From an uncultured Clostridia bacterium (GTDB taxonomy: Bacteria > Bacillota > Clostridia > TANB77 > CAG-508): a DNA stretch of 15,495 bases. Each line of letters starts with the position of its first letter. The stretch's first letter is position 1. The notes beneath the pieces were generated by a model, which was not told the origin of the DNA, did not search any database, and worked only from the letters and a program-made list of their open reading frames with translations. This document shows positions 6,998 through 13,498 of the stretch, piece after piece. The stretch spans positions 1-15,495 of the forward strand of contig CAOSZT010000035.1 in assembly GCA_948528155.1 (NCBI GenBank), read 5' to 3'. The translations under genes and the position numbers were made by a program.

Positions 6998-7726
6998 ATG
7001 TATATACTATATGCAGATGAAAGTGGAAATACTGGAACTGATTTTGATAATTCACAACAACCCATATTCGTTTTAGGTAGTGTTCTTGTGAATGAAAACA
7101 ATTGGCATAATATAAATAGATTACTAGATGATAAAAAAGCAGAAATTGATCCATATTTTAAAAATAATGAAGTACATACTAATGAAATCTTTAATTCAAA
7201 GAAACGTACATATTTTGGTAAAAATGATTGGCATAAAAATTTAGAAATTTTAGAAAAGCTAGTTGTACTTATATCAAATCTTCCTATAGAATTTTATTAT
7301 ATTGCAATAGATAAAAAAGCATTTAAAAAGGAATTAAAAGCAAAATACGGAGAATTAGTCAAAATAGATCCTTATTTACATTCTTTTTCTAAACTATATA
7401 CTGCAATTTGTAATAATATGAAAAACAAAGAATCTAATAGTATGATATTTCTTGATAAACAATTAAATTTTAATAAGGAATTAGCCTCTTTCTTCCCAAT
7501 GATACATCAAAAATATGTTGATAATATTATAGAATACCCTATGTTTTTGGATTCTGACTCTACTAATTATATACAAATTGCTGACATTTTATCTTTTTAT
7601 GTGAATAAATACTATTCTATACAAAACGGATATCAAAAATATGGAGAAGAAAAAGAAAAACACTGCTTAGCAATGTTTAAAGAATTATCTAAAAATGTTA
7701 TTGTAAGTATTAAAAACTTTGATTAA
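6998..7726 (+). CDS. DUF3800 protein, putative RNase H-fold nuclease
   Basis: This 242-aa protein begins MYILYADESGNTG, the acidic signature of DUF3800 (Asp7, Glu8). It has a central HTNEIFNSKKR segment, SMIFLDKQ in the middle, and the C-terminal family motif QIADILSFYVNKYY (Gln193, Asp196). The family is predicted to have an RNase H-like fold in which these acidic residues bind metal. Length is typical and all expected motifs are present, so it looks active. SD is AAAGGAGATG, 7 nt before the ATG. It is the third gene of the operon, 45 nt after the membrane protein. DUF3800 genes are common in mobile elements and near defence genes; the substrate is unknown. A small RNA on the opposite strand ends immediately after its stop codon. 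Confidence 0.85.
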   Translation: MYILYADESGNTGTDFDNSQQPIFVLGSVLVNENNWHNINRLLDDKKAEIDPYFKNNEVHTNEIFNSKKRTYFGKNDWHKNLEILEKLVVLISNLPIEFYYIAIDKKAFKKELKAKYGELVKIDPYLHSFSKLYTAICNNMKNKESNSMIFLDKQLNFNKELASFFPMIHQKYVDNIIEYPMFLDSDSTNYIQIADILSFYVNKYYSIQNGYQKYGEEKEKHCLAMFKELSKNVIVSIKNFD

Positions 7727-7727
7727 A

Positions 7728-7809
7728 TAAAAAATGTGCAAGGGCAACAGATATTTAAATCTGGGAGCTCCGATTTTGTTGTGGAACTCACTCAACCCCT
7801 GCTTAAGTT
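7728..7809 (-). ncRNA. Candidate small structured RNA, three-way junction, minus strand
   Basis: A strong minus-strand promoter (7816-7845) would start transcription near 7809. The RNA folds with outer stem P1 (GCAGGGG, 7796-7802, with CCCUUGC, 7738-7744), enclosing hairpin GAGUUCC/GGAGCUC (7783-7789/7765-7771) with an 11-nt loop and hairpin CAGAU/AUCUG (7759-7763/7748-7752). It ends ACAUUUUUU at 7729-7737. The G.U pairs in two stems work only on the minus strand, which supports this direction. There is no open reading frame of note. I do not recognise the class. Possibilities are a regulatory or copy-control RNA acting in trans on the divergent HTH gene, or an RNA component of the neighbouring DUF3800 operon. 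Confidence 0.5.
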
Positions 7810-7815
7810 AAATAT

Positions 7816-7845
7816 ATTATAGCATATAAATATTTAACTTGTCAA
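7816..7845 (-). promoter_or_regulatory. Promoter for the small RNA
   Basis: On the minus strand, TTGACA (7840-7845) and TATAAT (7816-7821) are separated by 18 nt, with TGC directly before the -10, making an extended -10. AAGTTAAATAT/ATATTTAACTT (7805-7815/7830-7840) adds an 11-bp inverted repeat around the -10. Confidence 0.65.
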
Positions 7846-7857
7846 ATCTATTTGACA
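7840..7857. promoter_or_regulatory. Perfect palindromic operator shared by two divergent promoters
   Basis: TGTCAAATCTATTTGACA is an 18-bp sequence with perfect 8-bp arms. Each arm contains a TTGACA -35 box, one for each direction. A dimeric repressor bound here would block both promoters. The HTH protein encoded downstream (7954-8445) is a natural candidate for autoregulation, by inference. Confidence 0.6.
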
Positions 7858-7880
7858 TTACTAGTATATTTATTTAATAA
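7852..7880 (+). promoter_or_regulatory. Promoter for the HTH gene
   Basis: TTGACA (7852-7857), a 17-nt spacer, and TAATAA (7875-7880), followed by further AT-rich -10-like words such as TATACT at 7887. The -10 is weaker than that of the opposing promoter. Confidence 0.5.
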
Positions 7881-7907
7881 CTAATTTATACTATATATTT
7901 TGATTTT

Positions 7908-7933
7908 GCACCTCTATATGAGGTGTTATTTTT
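7908..7933 (+). terminator. Attenuator-like terminator in the HTH gene leader
   Basis: CACCTC (7909-7914), loop TATAT, GAGGTG (7920-7925), then TTATTTTT. It lies after the promoter and 20 nt before the HTH gene start, so it would stop most transcripts early unless antagonised. It cannot serve an upstream gene without also crossing the divergent promoter region. Confidence 0.6.
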
Positions 7934-7953
7934 ATGTGAAAGAAGGTGAAATT

Positions 7954-8445
7954 ATGCAAGAAAACAATTTAAAAGGCCTATGGATACCTTATGAAATCCT
8001 AACAAATGAGCATTTAAATGATAAAGAAAAATATATCTATTCTCTAATCTTATTTTTTAGTAAAAATGCTGGTTATTGTACCATTACAAATAAATATATA
8101 GCAAATATTGTAAATTTATCTGATACAAGAGTATCAAAATTAGTAAGTAGTTTATCTAAAAAGAAATATGTTCAAGTAATAACAAATTTTCAAGATACAA
8201 CAAGACAAATTATAAATAGAAAAATAATACCACTTGTCAAATATGACAACCCTACCTATTCAAAATCGACTAGTTATCTAGACAATAACAACAACAGTTC
8301 TAGTCCAAAAAATACTAATACCATTGGCGAAAACAACAAATATATAAATAATAATAAATATAATAACTATAAAAATAGATTTAACGATAATAGAAGAATA
8401 TACTCTACTGAAGATTTAGAAAGTTTATATGCCAATGATTTTTAA
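7954..8445 (+). CDS. HTH-domain protein, possible replication or regulatory protein
   Basis: A 163-aa protein with ATG 7954 behind GAAGGTG; the longer frame from 7900 runs through the terminator hairpin and lacks an SD. Residues 1-75 (LWIPYEILTNEHLNDKEKYIY...ITNKYIANIVNLSDTRVSKLVSSLSKKKYVQV) form a winged helix-turn-helix of the HTH_36 type, found in replication initiators and replisome organisers of Firmicutes plasmids and phages. Residues 100-145 are Asn-rich low-complexity sequence, probably disordered. The acidic C-terminal tail (STEDLESLYANDF) resembles a protein-binding peptide. It might recognise the operator at 7840-7857 or the TGTTAGAAAA repeats; neither is shown. No catalytic replication domain is present, so I do not call it a Rep initiator. 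Confidence 0.65.
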   Translation: MQENNLKGLWIPYEILTNEHLNDKEKYIYSLILFFSKNAGYCTITNKYIANIVNLSDTRVSKLVSSLSKKKYVQVITNFQDTTRQIINRKIIPLVKYDNPTYSKSTSYLDNNNNSSSPKNTNTIGENNKYINNNKYNNYKNRFNDNRRIYSTEDLESLYANDF

Positions 8446-8470
8446 GACTTAAATAGGTCTTTTTTATTTT
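8444..8470 (+). terminator. Terminator of the HTH gene
   Basis: AAGAC (8444-8448) pairs with GTCTT (8457-8461), followed by TTTTTATTTT. The stem begins at the stop codon of the HTH gene. It is short, so some readthrough into the 62-aa gene is likely. Confidence 0.5.
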
Positions 8471-8509
8471 AAACAAATTTAATTTTAGCTTAGAAAGGAG
8501 CTGATTTTT

Positions 8510-8698
8510 ATGCAAATTAGAAACGAACTATATCATTCATTACAAAGTTTAAATGAATCTTTAAACAATCTTTTAACTGATGCTTGTCTTTCTCCTACTG
8601 ATAGCAAACTAGAAAGATTTTTATATACCTTAGAAAAACAAAGATTTGAAATCTATGAACAAGACATAGAAAAAGTTGTTGCAACCGTTCAAAATTAA
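8510..8698 (+). CDS. Small helical hypothetical protein
   Basis: A 62-aa protein (MQIRNELYHSLQSLNESLNN...) with a strong GAAAGGAG SD 9 nt before its ATG. It is predicted to be almost entirely alpha-helical and is mildly acidic, with one cysteine and no membrane segment. I do not recognise it. It follows the HTH gene on the same strand, with a weak terminator between, and is the last gene before the right-hand repeat pair. A small accessory factor, antitoxin-like partner or inhibitor would fit, but nothing in the sequence decides. Confidence 0.6.
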   Translation: MQIRNELYHSLQSLNESLNNLLTDACLSPTDSKLERFLYTLEKQRFEIYEQDIEKVVATVQN

Positions 8699-8716
8699 CA
8701 ACAACTATTTAAAAAG

Positions 8717-8763
8717 TGTTAGAAAATTTGATAAAATCTGTTAGAAAAATAATCAAATTTTCT
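8717..8763 (+). repeat. Right pair of 22-nt-period TGTTAGAAAA repeats with overlapping inverted repeat
   Basis: TGTTAGAAAATTTG starts at 8717 and TGTTAGAAAAAT at 8739, the same 22-nt period as at 5421-5456. The first copy is also the left arm of a perfect 12-bp inverted repeat: AGAAAATTTGAT (8721-8732) with ATCAAATTTTCT (8752-8763). The second repeat falls in its loop. Confidence 0.6.
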
Positions 8764-8782
8764 ACCTATTCAATTTCTCATC

Positions 8783-8817
8783 AGGTTCGAAAACCTTTAG
8801 TGGTGCCTTAGCGAAGG
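8783..8817. repeat. Two short stem-loops in the 8699-9025 gap
   Basis: AGGTT-CGAA-AACCT (8783-8796) and CCTT-AGCG-AAGG (8806-8817) lie in a locally GC-richer patch. Beyond them, up to about 8954, I see only AT-rich sequence and a weak hairpin followed by a T-run near 8908-8922 (CCCATATTGGTGTTTTTTT), which could terminate plus-strand transcripts. An origin or recombination site would fit, without proof. Confidence 0.4.
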
Positions 8818-8954
8818 TCGTATGCGAAAAATCCCTTGCACAAAAGCACTCTATTATCCGTTTCAAAATTAGTTATAGCAATAGTTTTAAAGATATGTAT
8901 ACCCATATTGGTGTTTTTTTGTCTATTACTATGTTTTTAATTTAACATAAATTT

Positions 8955-8970
8955 TTAAGTTTGGCAATAC
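8955..8970. repeat. Long-distance direct repeat, copy 1 (TTAAGTTTGGCAATAC)
   Basis: Matches TTAAATTTGGCAATAC at 15371-15386 at 15 of 16 positions, in the same orientation. Together they bracket the DinD-ABC-relaxase-MobC block. Confidence 0.5.
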
Positions 8971-8974
8971 CTTT

Positions 8975-9008
8975 TAGAAAAGAAATCTGCCACCAGTGGC
9001 AAATTTCT
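8975..9008 (-). terminator. Terminator of dinD
   Basis: AGAAAT-c-TGCCAC (8981-8993) pairs with GTGGCA-a-ATTTCT (8996-9008): 12 pairs around one mismatch, with a 2-nt loop. On the minus strand it is followed by TTTTCTAAAAG. It lies 17 nt beyond the restored dinD stop. Confidence 0.65.
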
Positions 9009-9025
9009 TTATACAAATTATAATG

Positions 9026-9863
9026 TTATTTATTTTTTAAACTTCTCTTGTTTTCTTTTTCTAATTGTTTTAAACTCTTTTTAGGTGTAGGCAATTCTTC
9101 TGGCATAGTTCCGTCCTGCCTGTTTAATTGCTTTTCTAACTATTTTCCCAATTTTATTATGAGTATCACAAGCTTTCTTTTCAGTATCAACTTTATCCCT
9201 TTTTAATCTTGATTCTGTTTGTGTTATGCGAAATAAATTAGCTGCAAGTTCTTCACTTCCCATATTGTCTAAAATATCTTCTCTATATCTTAATCCTTTT
9301 CTTTTAGCAATATCATCAGCTGTTTCTCCATTGTATAAACCTTTATACCCAGCATTATGAAATTTGTCAAAATTTTTAACTCCTGCATTTTTAGCAGTTT
9401 GATTAAGTGAATAATTTCCTTTTTTAGTCAAATTTCTTTGATAAAATCTCTTTTCATCTTCTGTTAATGAAGTATATTCTTTTTCTCTAATTTCCTGTTT
9501 TCTAGTTTGAATTGCAAAATACGTTTGTGCAAGAGCAATAACTTTTTTTCTTGTATCTCCATTTTGTGCTATTAAATAACAAGCATAACGTGTTAATTTA
9601 TAATCTTTTTGTTTTCTTTGTGCTCCTGAACCTATTTGCACCATTTTGTCGACTTCGACAAAATGGTCAAAAACAGTAATATCACTATTTTTACAAGATT
9701 CTTTTGCTTTGTTTATTACATTTTCAAATTTTCGCCATTCTTTATAATTTAAAACTAATTGTAATTCTCTAGCATACCAAAATTCAATTCCGTTTTCATC
9801 AATGTGTTTTATATCTTCAAAAGTTTCGTTATTATAATTTTCTCTTTTTTCTAATTCACTCAT
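9026..9863 (-). pseudogene. dinD: DinD-like protein, frameshifted near the C-terminus
   Basis: The protein begins MSELEKRENYNNETFEDIKHI, then FWYARELQLVLNYKEWRKFENVI (BRO-N/antirepressor-like fold) and DYKLTRYACYLIAQNGD, typical of DNA-damage-inducible protein D. The frame as read ends at 9081 with AIKQAGRNYARRIAYT. Family members end in QAGGTMPEELPTPKKS..., and exactly this is recovered by removing one C from GGACGGAAC (plus-strand G at about 9113). The repaired gene is 278 aa and ends at 9026, just before a terminator. The truncated version, 260 aa with 10 aberrant residues, might still be partly functional. In E. coli, DinD inhibits RecA-mediated strand exchange and is LexA-regulated. The start has a GGAATGGAG SD. 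A sequencing error is an alternative to true mutation. Confidence 0.8.
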
Positions 9864-9930
9864 TTGAGATCAACTCCATTCCTTATTATCTACATTTTAT
9901 TATAAACTCAAATGAATTGCAATATATATA

Positions 9931-9944
9931 CGAAAATTTGTTTT
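9931..9944. promoter_or_regulatory. LexA-box-like sequence upstream of dinD
   Basis: CGAAAATTTGTTTT resembles the Gram-positive LexA box (CGAAC-N4-GTTCG) in spacing and half-sites, with mismatches at one left and two right positions. It lies about 70 nt upstream of dinD, a gene LexA controls in other bacteria. The match is imperfect and the region is AT-rich. Confidence 0.25.
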
Positions 9945-9954
9945 TAATTAGTTT

Positions 9955-9987
9955 GTTATTGATTATATTTTATAGTTAATCAATAAC
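9955..9987 (-). terminator. Hairpin at the end of the ABC exporter operon
   Basis: GTTATTGATT (9955-9964) pairs perfectly with AATCAATAAC (9978-9987). The stop codon of the second ABC gene (9976-9978) lies at the edge of the stem. There is no clean T-run on the minus strand, so termination efficiency is doubtful. Confidence 0.4.
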
Positions 9988-11610
9988 TTTTTCTTTATTT
10001 ACTATCATATCTACTTTTCCATCCCTTAAATAAATAATTTTATCAGAATTTTCAATAGTAGATTTTCTATGTGCAATTATAATTACTGTACTTTCTTTTG
10101 TTATCTTATCTATTAACTTTTGGATTCTATCTTCAGTTTTTAAATCTATATTTGAAGTTGGTTCGTCAAATATATAAATATTTGCTTTATGCAAAATTGC
10201 TCTTAAAAAAGCTATCATTTGAAGTTGTCCATATGATAATTTGTTCTTTTCTACTTTTTCTTCTAATCCATTTGCAAATTTATTTAAAACTTTTTCAAAA
10301 CCTATTTCGTTTGCAACAATCTTTATTTGCTCATCAGTAATTGTTTTATCTCCTAATATAATATTATTTTTCAGTGTATCATTTAGTATATATGGTGTTT
10401 GTGAAATATAAGAAATATTTTTCCTTATATCTTGTATTCTTATTTCTTGAATGTTTCTTCCTCCAATTAATATTTTTCCACTTTTTATAGGATATAATCT
10501 CATAAGAATATTAGCAAGTGTTGTTTTTCCTACACCTGTTTTCCCTGCAATTGTTACTTTATTACCTTCTTTTATAATAAATGATATATTATGCAGTACT
10601 TTATTCTCTCCATATTGCATACAAACATTTTCAAATTCAATATCACCTTTTAAATCTTCTACAATTTCTCCTATTTCTATGTTTTCTTTTCCTTGCTCTT
10701 TTAATAATTTATTAATTCTTTTTAATGACATACTAGAAGATTGTATTTCTTCTAATTCTGTAAATATTTCATTTAAAGGACTTCTACAATTTTGTATATA
10801 ATTTATTACAAGATAAATACTTCCTAAAGAAATTGTGATATTAATATGAAATACATAAATCAAAATTAAATAAATCGCAATTGCTTGTATTGTTACAGCA
10901 AGTGGATAAATAAAACTCTCATCAAAAATCCATTTCTTTCTATAAACTAATTCCTCATCTAATGTTTGACATATTTTATCTTTATTCTTTTTTTGTAATC
11001 CATATAAAAAAGTTAATTTATTTTTATTATACATTTCAGAAAACTGTTTATTTTCTTTATCCCTTTTATCTAAAATTATCTTATTACAATTAGCTACTTG
11101 ATGTGTAAATATGTAAGAAACTATTGCATTTAATAAAATTGCAATACTTCCAATGATGGCTAACTTTATATCTGCAAAAAACATAAAGATTACCATAGTT
11201 ATAATATAAACAACATCATTTAATACTACTTGCATTGTTCCTAAAAATAGTGATGATACATTATCTATATCTGCTGTTAGTCTTGTATAAATTTCTGAAG
11301 AATTATATTTTTGATATGTTGACATATCCCATTTTAATATATGACAAAATAATTTTTCTCTTAAGTCTTTTAGTATTTTTGACATTGCCTTATTTATAAT
11401 ACTATTTCTTGTGTTTTTCGCTAATACTAAAATAATATGTATTATAAAATATGTTAAAAATAATCTTATTAAAGCATCTTTTGCTGTTATATCAATGTCC
11501 AATATTCTTTTCATAACTAATGGATGTGAAGTACTTAAAATATTAACTATAATTATAGAGATTCCAACTAAAAGTAATATTTTAGCATTTTTCTTTAGAA
11601 TATATTTCAT
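9976..11610 (-). CDS. ABC exporter half-transporter with canonical catalytic site (subunit 2)
   Basis: A 544-aa fusion of a transmembrane domain (about six helices, residues 1-300) and an ATPase domain. Walker A is GKTGVGKTT (about 355-363), the signature is the non-canonical LSYGQ (about 458), Walker B is IYIFDEPTS with the catalytic Glu (about 482), and the switch histidine is in IIIAHRKS (about 513). The start is ATG 11608-11610 behind AAGGAAG; the longer frame to 11631 merely includes the SD. It overlaps the end of the first ABC gene by 29 nt, indicating translational coupling. With its partner it should form a heterodimeric inner-membrane exporter in which this subunit supplies the active Walker B and histidine. 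The substrate is not evident; drug, lipid or peptide export are all possible, with no nearby peptide gene seen. Confidence 0.9.
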   Translation of the reverse strand: MKYILKKNAKILLLVGISIIIVNILSTSHPLVMKRILDIDITAKDALIRLFLTYFIIHIILVLAKNTRNSIINKAMSKILKDLREKLFCHILKWDMSTYQKYNSSEIYTRLTADIDNVSSLFLGTMQVVLNDVVYIITMVIFMFFADIKLAIIGSIAILLNAIVSYIFTHQVANCNKIILDKRDKENKQFSEMYNKNKLTFLYGLQKKNKDKICQTLDEELVYRKKWIFDESFIYPLAVTIQAIAIYLILIYVFHINITISLGSIYLVINYIQNCRSPLNEIFTELEEIQSSSMSLKRINKLLKEQGKENIEIGEIVEDLKGDIEFENVCMQYGENKVLHNISFIIKEGNKVTIAGKTGVGKTTLANILMRLYPIKSGKILIGGRNIQEIRIQDIRKNISYISQTPYILNDTLKNNIILGDKTITDEQIKIVANEIGFEKVLNKFANGLEEKVEKNKLSYGQLQMIAFLRAILHKANIYIFDEPTSNIDLKTEDRIQKLIDKITKESTVIIIAHRKSTIENSDKIIYLRDGKVDMIVNKEKVID

Positions 11611-13336
11611 CTGTTTCTTCCTTTCTTTCAAGGTACTCTAGTTCTTTATAAAATTCACTTCTTTGCATTAATTCTTCATGTGTACCACAATCTTGTATTT
11701 GTCCATCTAGTAAAATATATATTTTATCTAATTGCTTTACATTAGATATTTTATTAGAAATTACTATTAGTGTATTATTTGAAACTTTTCTTATTAAGGT
11801 ATCTATTATCTTTTTTTCAGTTTTAGTATCTAAAGCTGAAAGAGTGTCATCAAAAATATTAATATCTCTAATTTTACCTAAATTTCTTGCAATTGATATT
11901 CTTTGCTTTTGACCTCCTGATAATTTAATACCTTTTTCTCCAACAAAAGTATTTTCTTTATTTTCTAGTTTCTCTATATCTTCTTTTAGTTCTGCATTTT
12001 GTATAATAGTTTCTAATTCTTTATCTTCTAGTTCTTCTTTAATATCGATATTTGCCTTTATTGTATTATCTAATATGATGTTTGACTGAATTGCATAATT
12101 ATATTTTTCAAAAATTGTATTTCTTTGATATGTATTAATATCTTGATCATTTATATAAATCATTTCATTTGGTATTTCATAAAAGCCACATAATATATTC
12201 ATTAATGTAGTTTTTCCACTACCTACTTCTCCTATAATTCCTATCTTTTCACCTTTTTTGATTGTCATCTTTATATCATTTAAACTTGGTTTTTTATTAT
12301 CATTGTACCAATATGATAAATGCTTAATTTCAATTTTATCTATCTTTTCTAATTTTTTACCCTGTTCTTGAAACTGCTCTAGGTTTAGAAAATAATTAAA
12401 TCTATTTATAGATTGTTTAAAATAAGGCAATTTTTGTAACATACTTTGTATAGCTGATACAAAATCTCCTAAAATTTGTCCTATATATCCTATAAATGCT
12501 ACAATTCCTCCTACTGTAACTGCTCCATTTAATATATATACAATTCCTATACCAAATCCTGCAACATAACAATATGCCCACAATAAGTTTATAACACTGC
12601 TAATCTTATTTTTAGATACACCTATTTGATAGTCTGTATCATACATTTGGCTATTTATTTTTTTGAATTTCTCTGTTTGCTCATTTTGTCTATTATATGA
12701 TTTCACTAATAAAAATCCTTCTGTATTTTGTTCTATATTCTTAGATAATTCTACATAAACTTTTCTTGATATTTCAACTTTTTCCTTTAATTTTTTGTAA
12801 TAATAATACATAGCTATAATTGCTATTGGAAAAGCAGGTATTAAATATATTGCTAATTCTTTATTTAACTGATTCCAAATCAAAACAATTCCCATAATTG
12901 GAGTAATACACATTTTAGTAAGCCAAAACCAAAAATTTCCTAAAACTTTATGAATCGACAAGATTTCTTTTGATAAATATGCTAAAAATGCTCCTTTGTT
13001 TTCTTTTTCAAAATACTCTGGTTTTACTTTTTGTAAATGTTCCACTACTCTTTTTCTTAAATATGTATCTGATTTTCTTGAAACAGTAAAATATAATGTT
13101 CTATATAAAGTTCTTGGTATAAAAACAAAACTACAATAAAATATCAACCAATAAGCTTCTTGTATTATTTGCTCTTTGTTTATGGTTGTTTGCATTAACA
13201 TATCTAAAATATTTCCTATACTATTGGGAATTTTAAAAGCCATATATATTACTAATGTATGTAAAACTACTCCCAATAAATGATATGGAAGTATTCTATT
13301 TAATTCTTTAGTTATTATTTGATTATATTTTTTCAT
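11582..13336 (-). CDS. ABC exporter half-transporter with degenerate catalytic site (subunit 1)
   Basis: A 584-aa protein from ATG 13334-13336 (MKKYNQIITKELNR), with an AGGAGA SD; a longer frame to 13363 is unlikely. An N-terminal transmembrane domain of about six helices is followed by an ATPase domain. Walker A is GEVGSGKTT (about 366-374), the signature is canonical LSGGQ (about 473), Walker B is INIFDDTLS with Asp in place of the catalytic Glu (about 496), and Asn replaces the switch His in VISNKIS (about 528). This is the pattern of the degenerate subunit in heterodimeric exporters such as TM287/288 and BmrCD. Its canonical LSGGQ completes the active site of the partner. It is the first gene of a two-gene operon with its own promoter. 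Its very AT-rich coding sequence resembles that of the partner gene. Confidence 0.9.
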   Translation of the reverse strand: MKKYNQIITKELNRILPYHLLGVVLHTLVIYMAFKIPNSIGNILDMLMQTTINKEQIIQEAYWLIFYCSFVFIPRTLYRTLYFTVSRKSDTYLRKRVVEHLQKVKPEYFEKENKGAFLAYLSKEILSIHKVLGNFWFWLTKMCITPIMGIVLIWNQLNKELAIYLIPAFPIAIIAMYYYYKKLKEKVEISRKVYVELSKNIEQNTEGFLLVKSYNRQNEQTEKFKKINSQMYDTDYQIGVSKNKISSVINLLWAYCYVAGFGIGIVYILNGAVTVGGIVAFIGYIGQILGDFVSAIQSMLQKLPYFKQSINRFNYFLNLEQFQEQGKKLEKIDKIEIKHLSYWYNDNKKPSLNDIKMTIKKGEKIGIIGEVGSGKTTLMNILCGFYEIPNEMIYINDQDINTYQRNTIFEKYNYAIQSNIILDNTIKANIDIKEELEDKELETIIQNAELKEDIEKLENKENTFVGEKGIKLSGGQKQRISIARNLGKIRDINIFDDTLSALDTKTEKKIIDTLIRKVSNNTLIVISNKISNVKQLDKIYILLDGQIQDCGTHEELMQRSEFYKELEYLERKEETDEIYSKEKC

Positions 13337-13367
13337 ATGTTCTCCTATTTTTAATTCTATCATTTAA

Positions 13368-13396
13368 ATTTTAACATAATTATATATTTTGCACAA
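13368..13396 (-). promoter_or_regulatory. Promoter for the ABC exporter operon
   Basis: On the minus strand, TTGTGC (13391-13396), a 17-nt spacer, and TAAAAT (13368-13373) preceded by TGT, forming an extended -10. Transcription would begin near 13361, about 25 nt before the first gene. The rest of 13397-13451 shows only minor AT-rich repeats. Confidence 0.45.
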
Positions 13397-13451
13397 TACA
13401 AAATTGTGGCTAATTTACCATAAAAATTAGTATTATTTGCTCTTTTTGTAA

Positions 13452-13497
13452 AATATAACAAGATTATTACTTTTATACATAATAATCTTGTTATATT
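13452..13497 (-). terminator. 18-bp perfect hairpin after the relaxase gene
   Basis: AATATAACAAGATTATTA (13452-13469) pairs perfectly with its reverse complement at 13480-13497 across a 10-nt loop. It starts 2 nt after the relaxase stop. On the minus strand it is followed by TTACAAAAAG, so U-tract support is modest, but position and stem strength suggest termination between the mob and ABC operons. Confidence 0.65.
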
Positions 13498-13498
13498 C

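Noticed and set aside
6963..7154. Minus-strand 63-codon frame opposite the DUF3800 start
   Set aside because: No SD; overlaps a well-supported gene on the other strand.
7728..7809. Purine or other known riboswitch, because of the three-way junction
   Set aside because: The loops lack conserved riboswitch sequences and the RNA is not upstream of a gene on its own strand.
10098..11641. Plus-strand frames opposite the second ABC gene
   Set aside because: Shadows of an ABC transporter whose motifs are all present on the minus strand.
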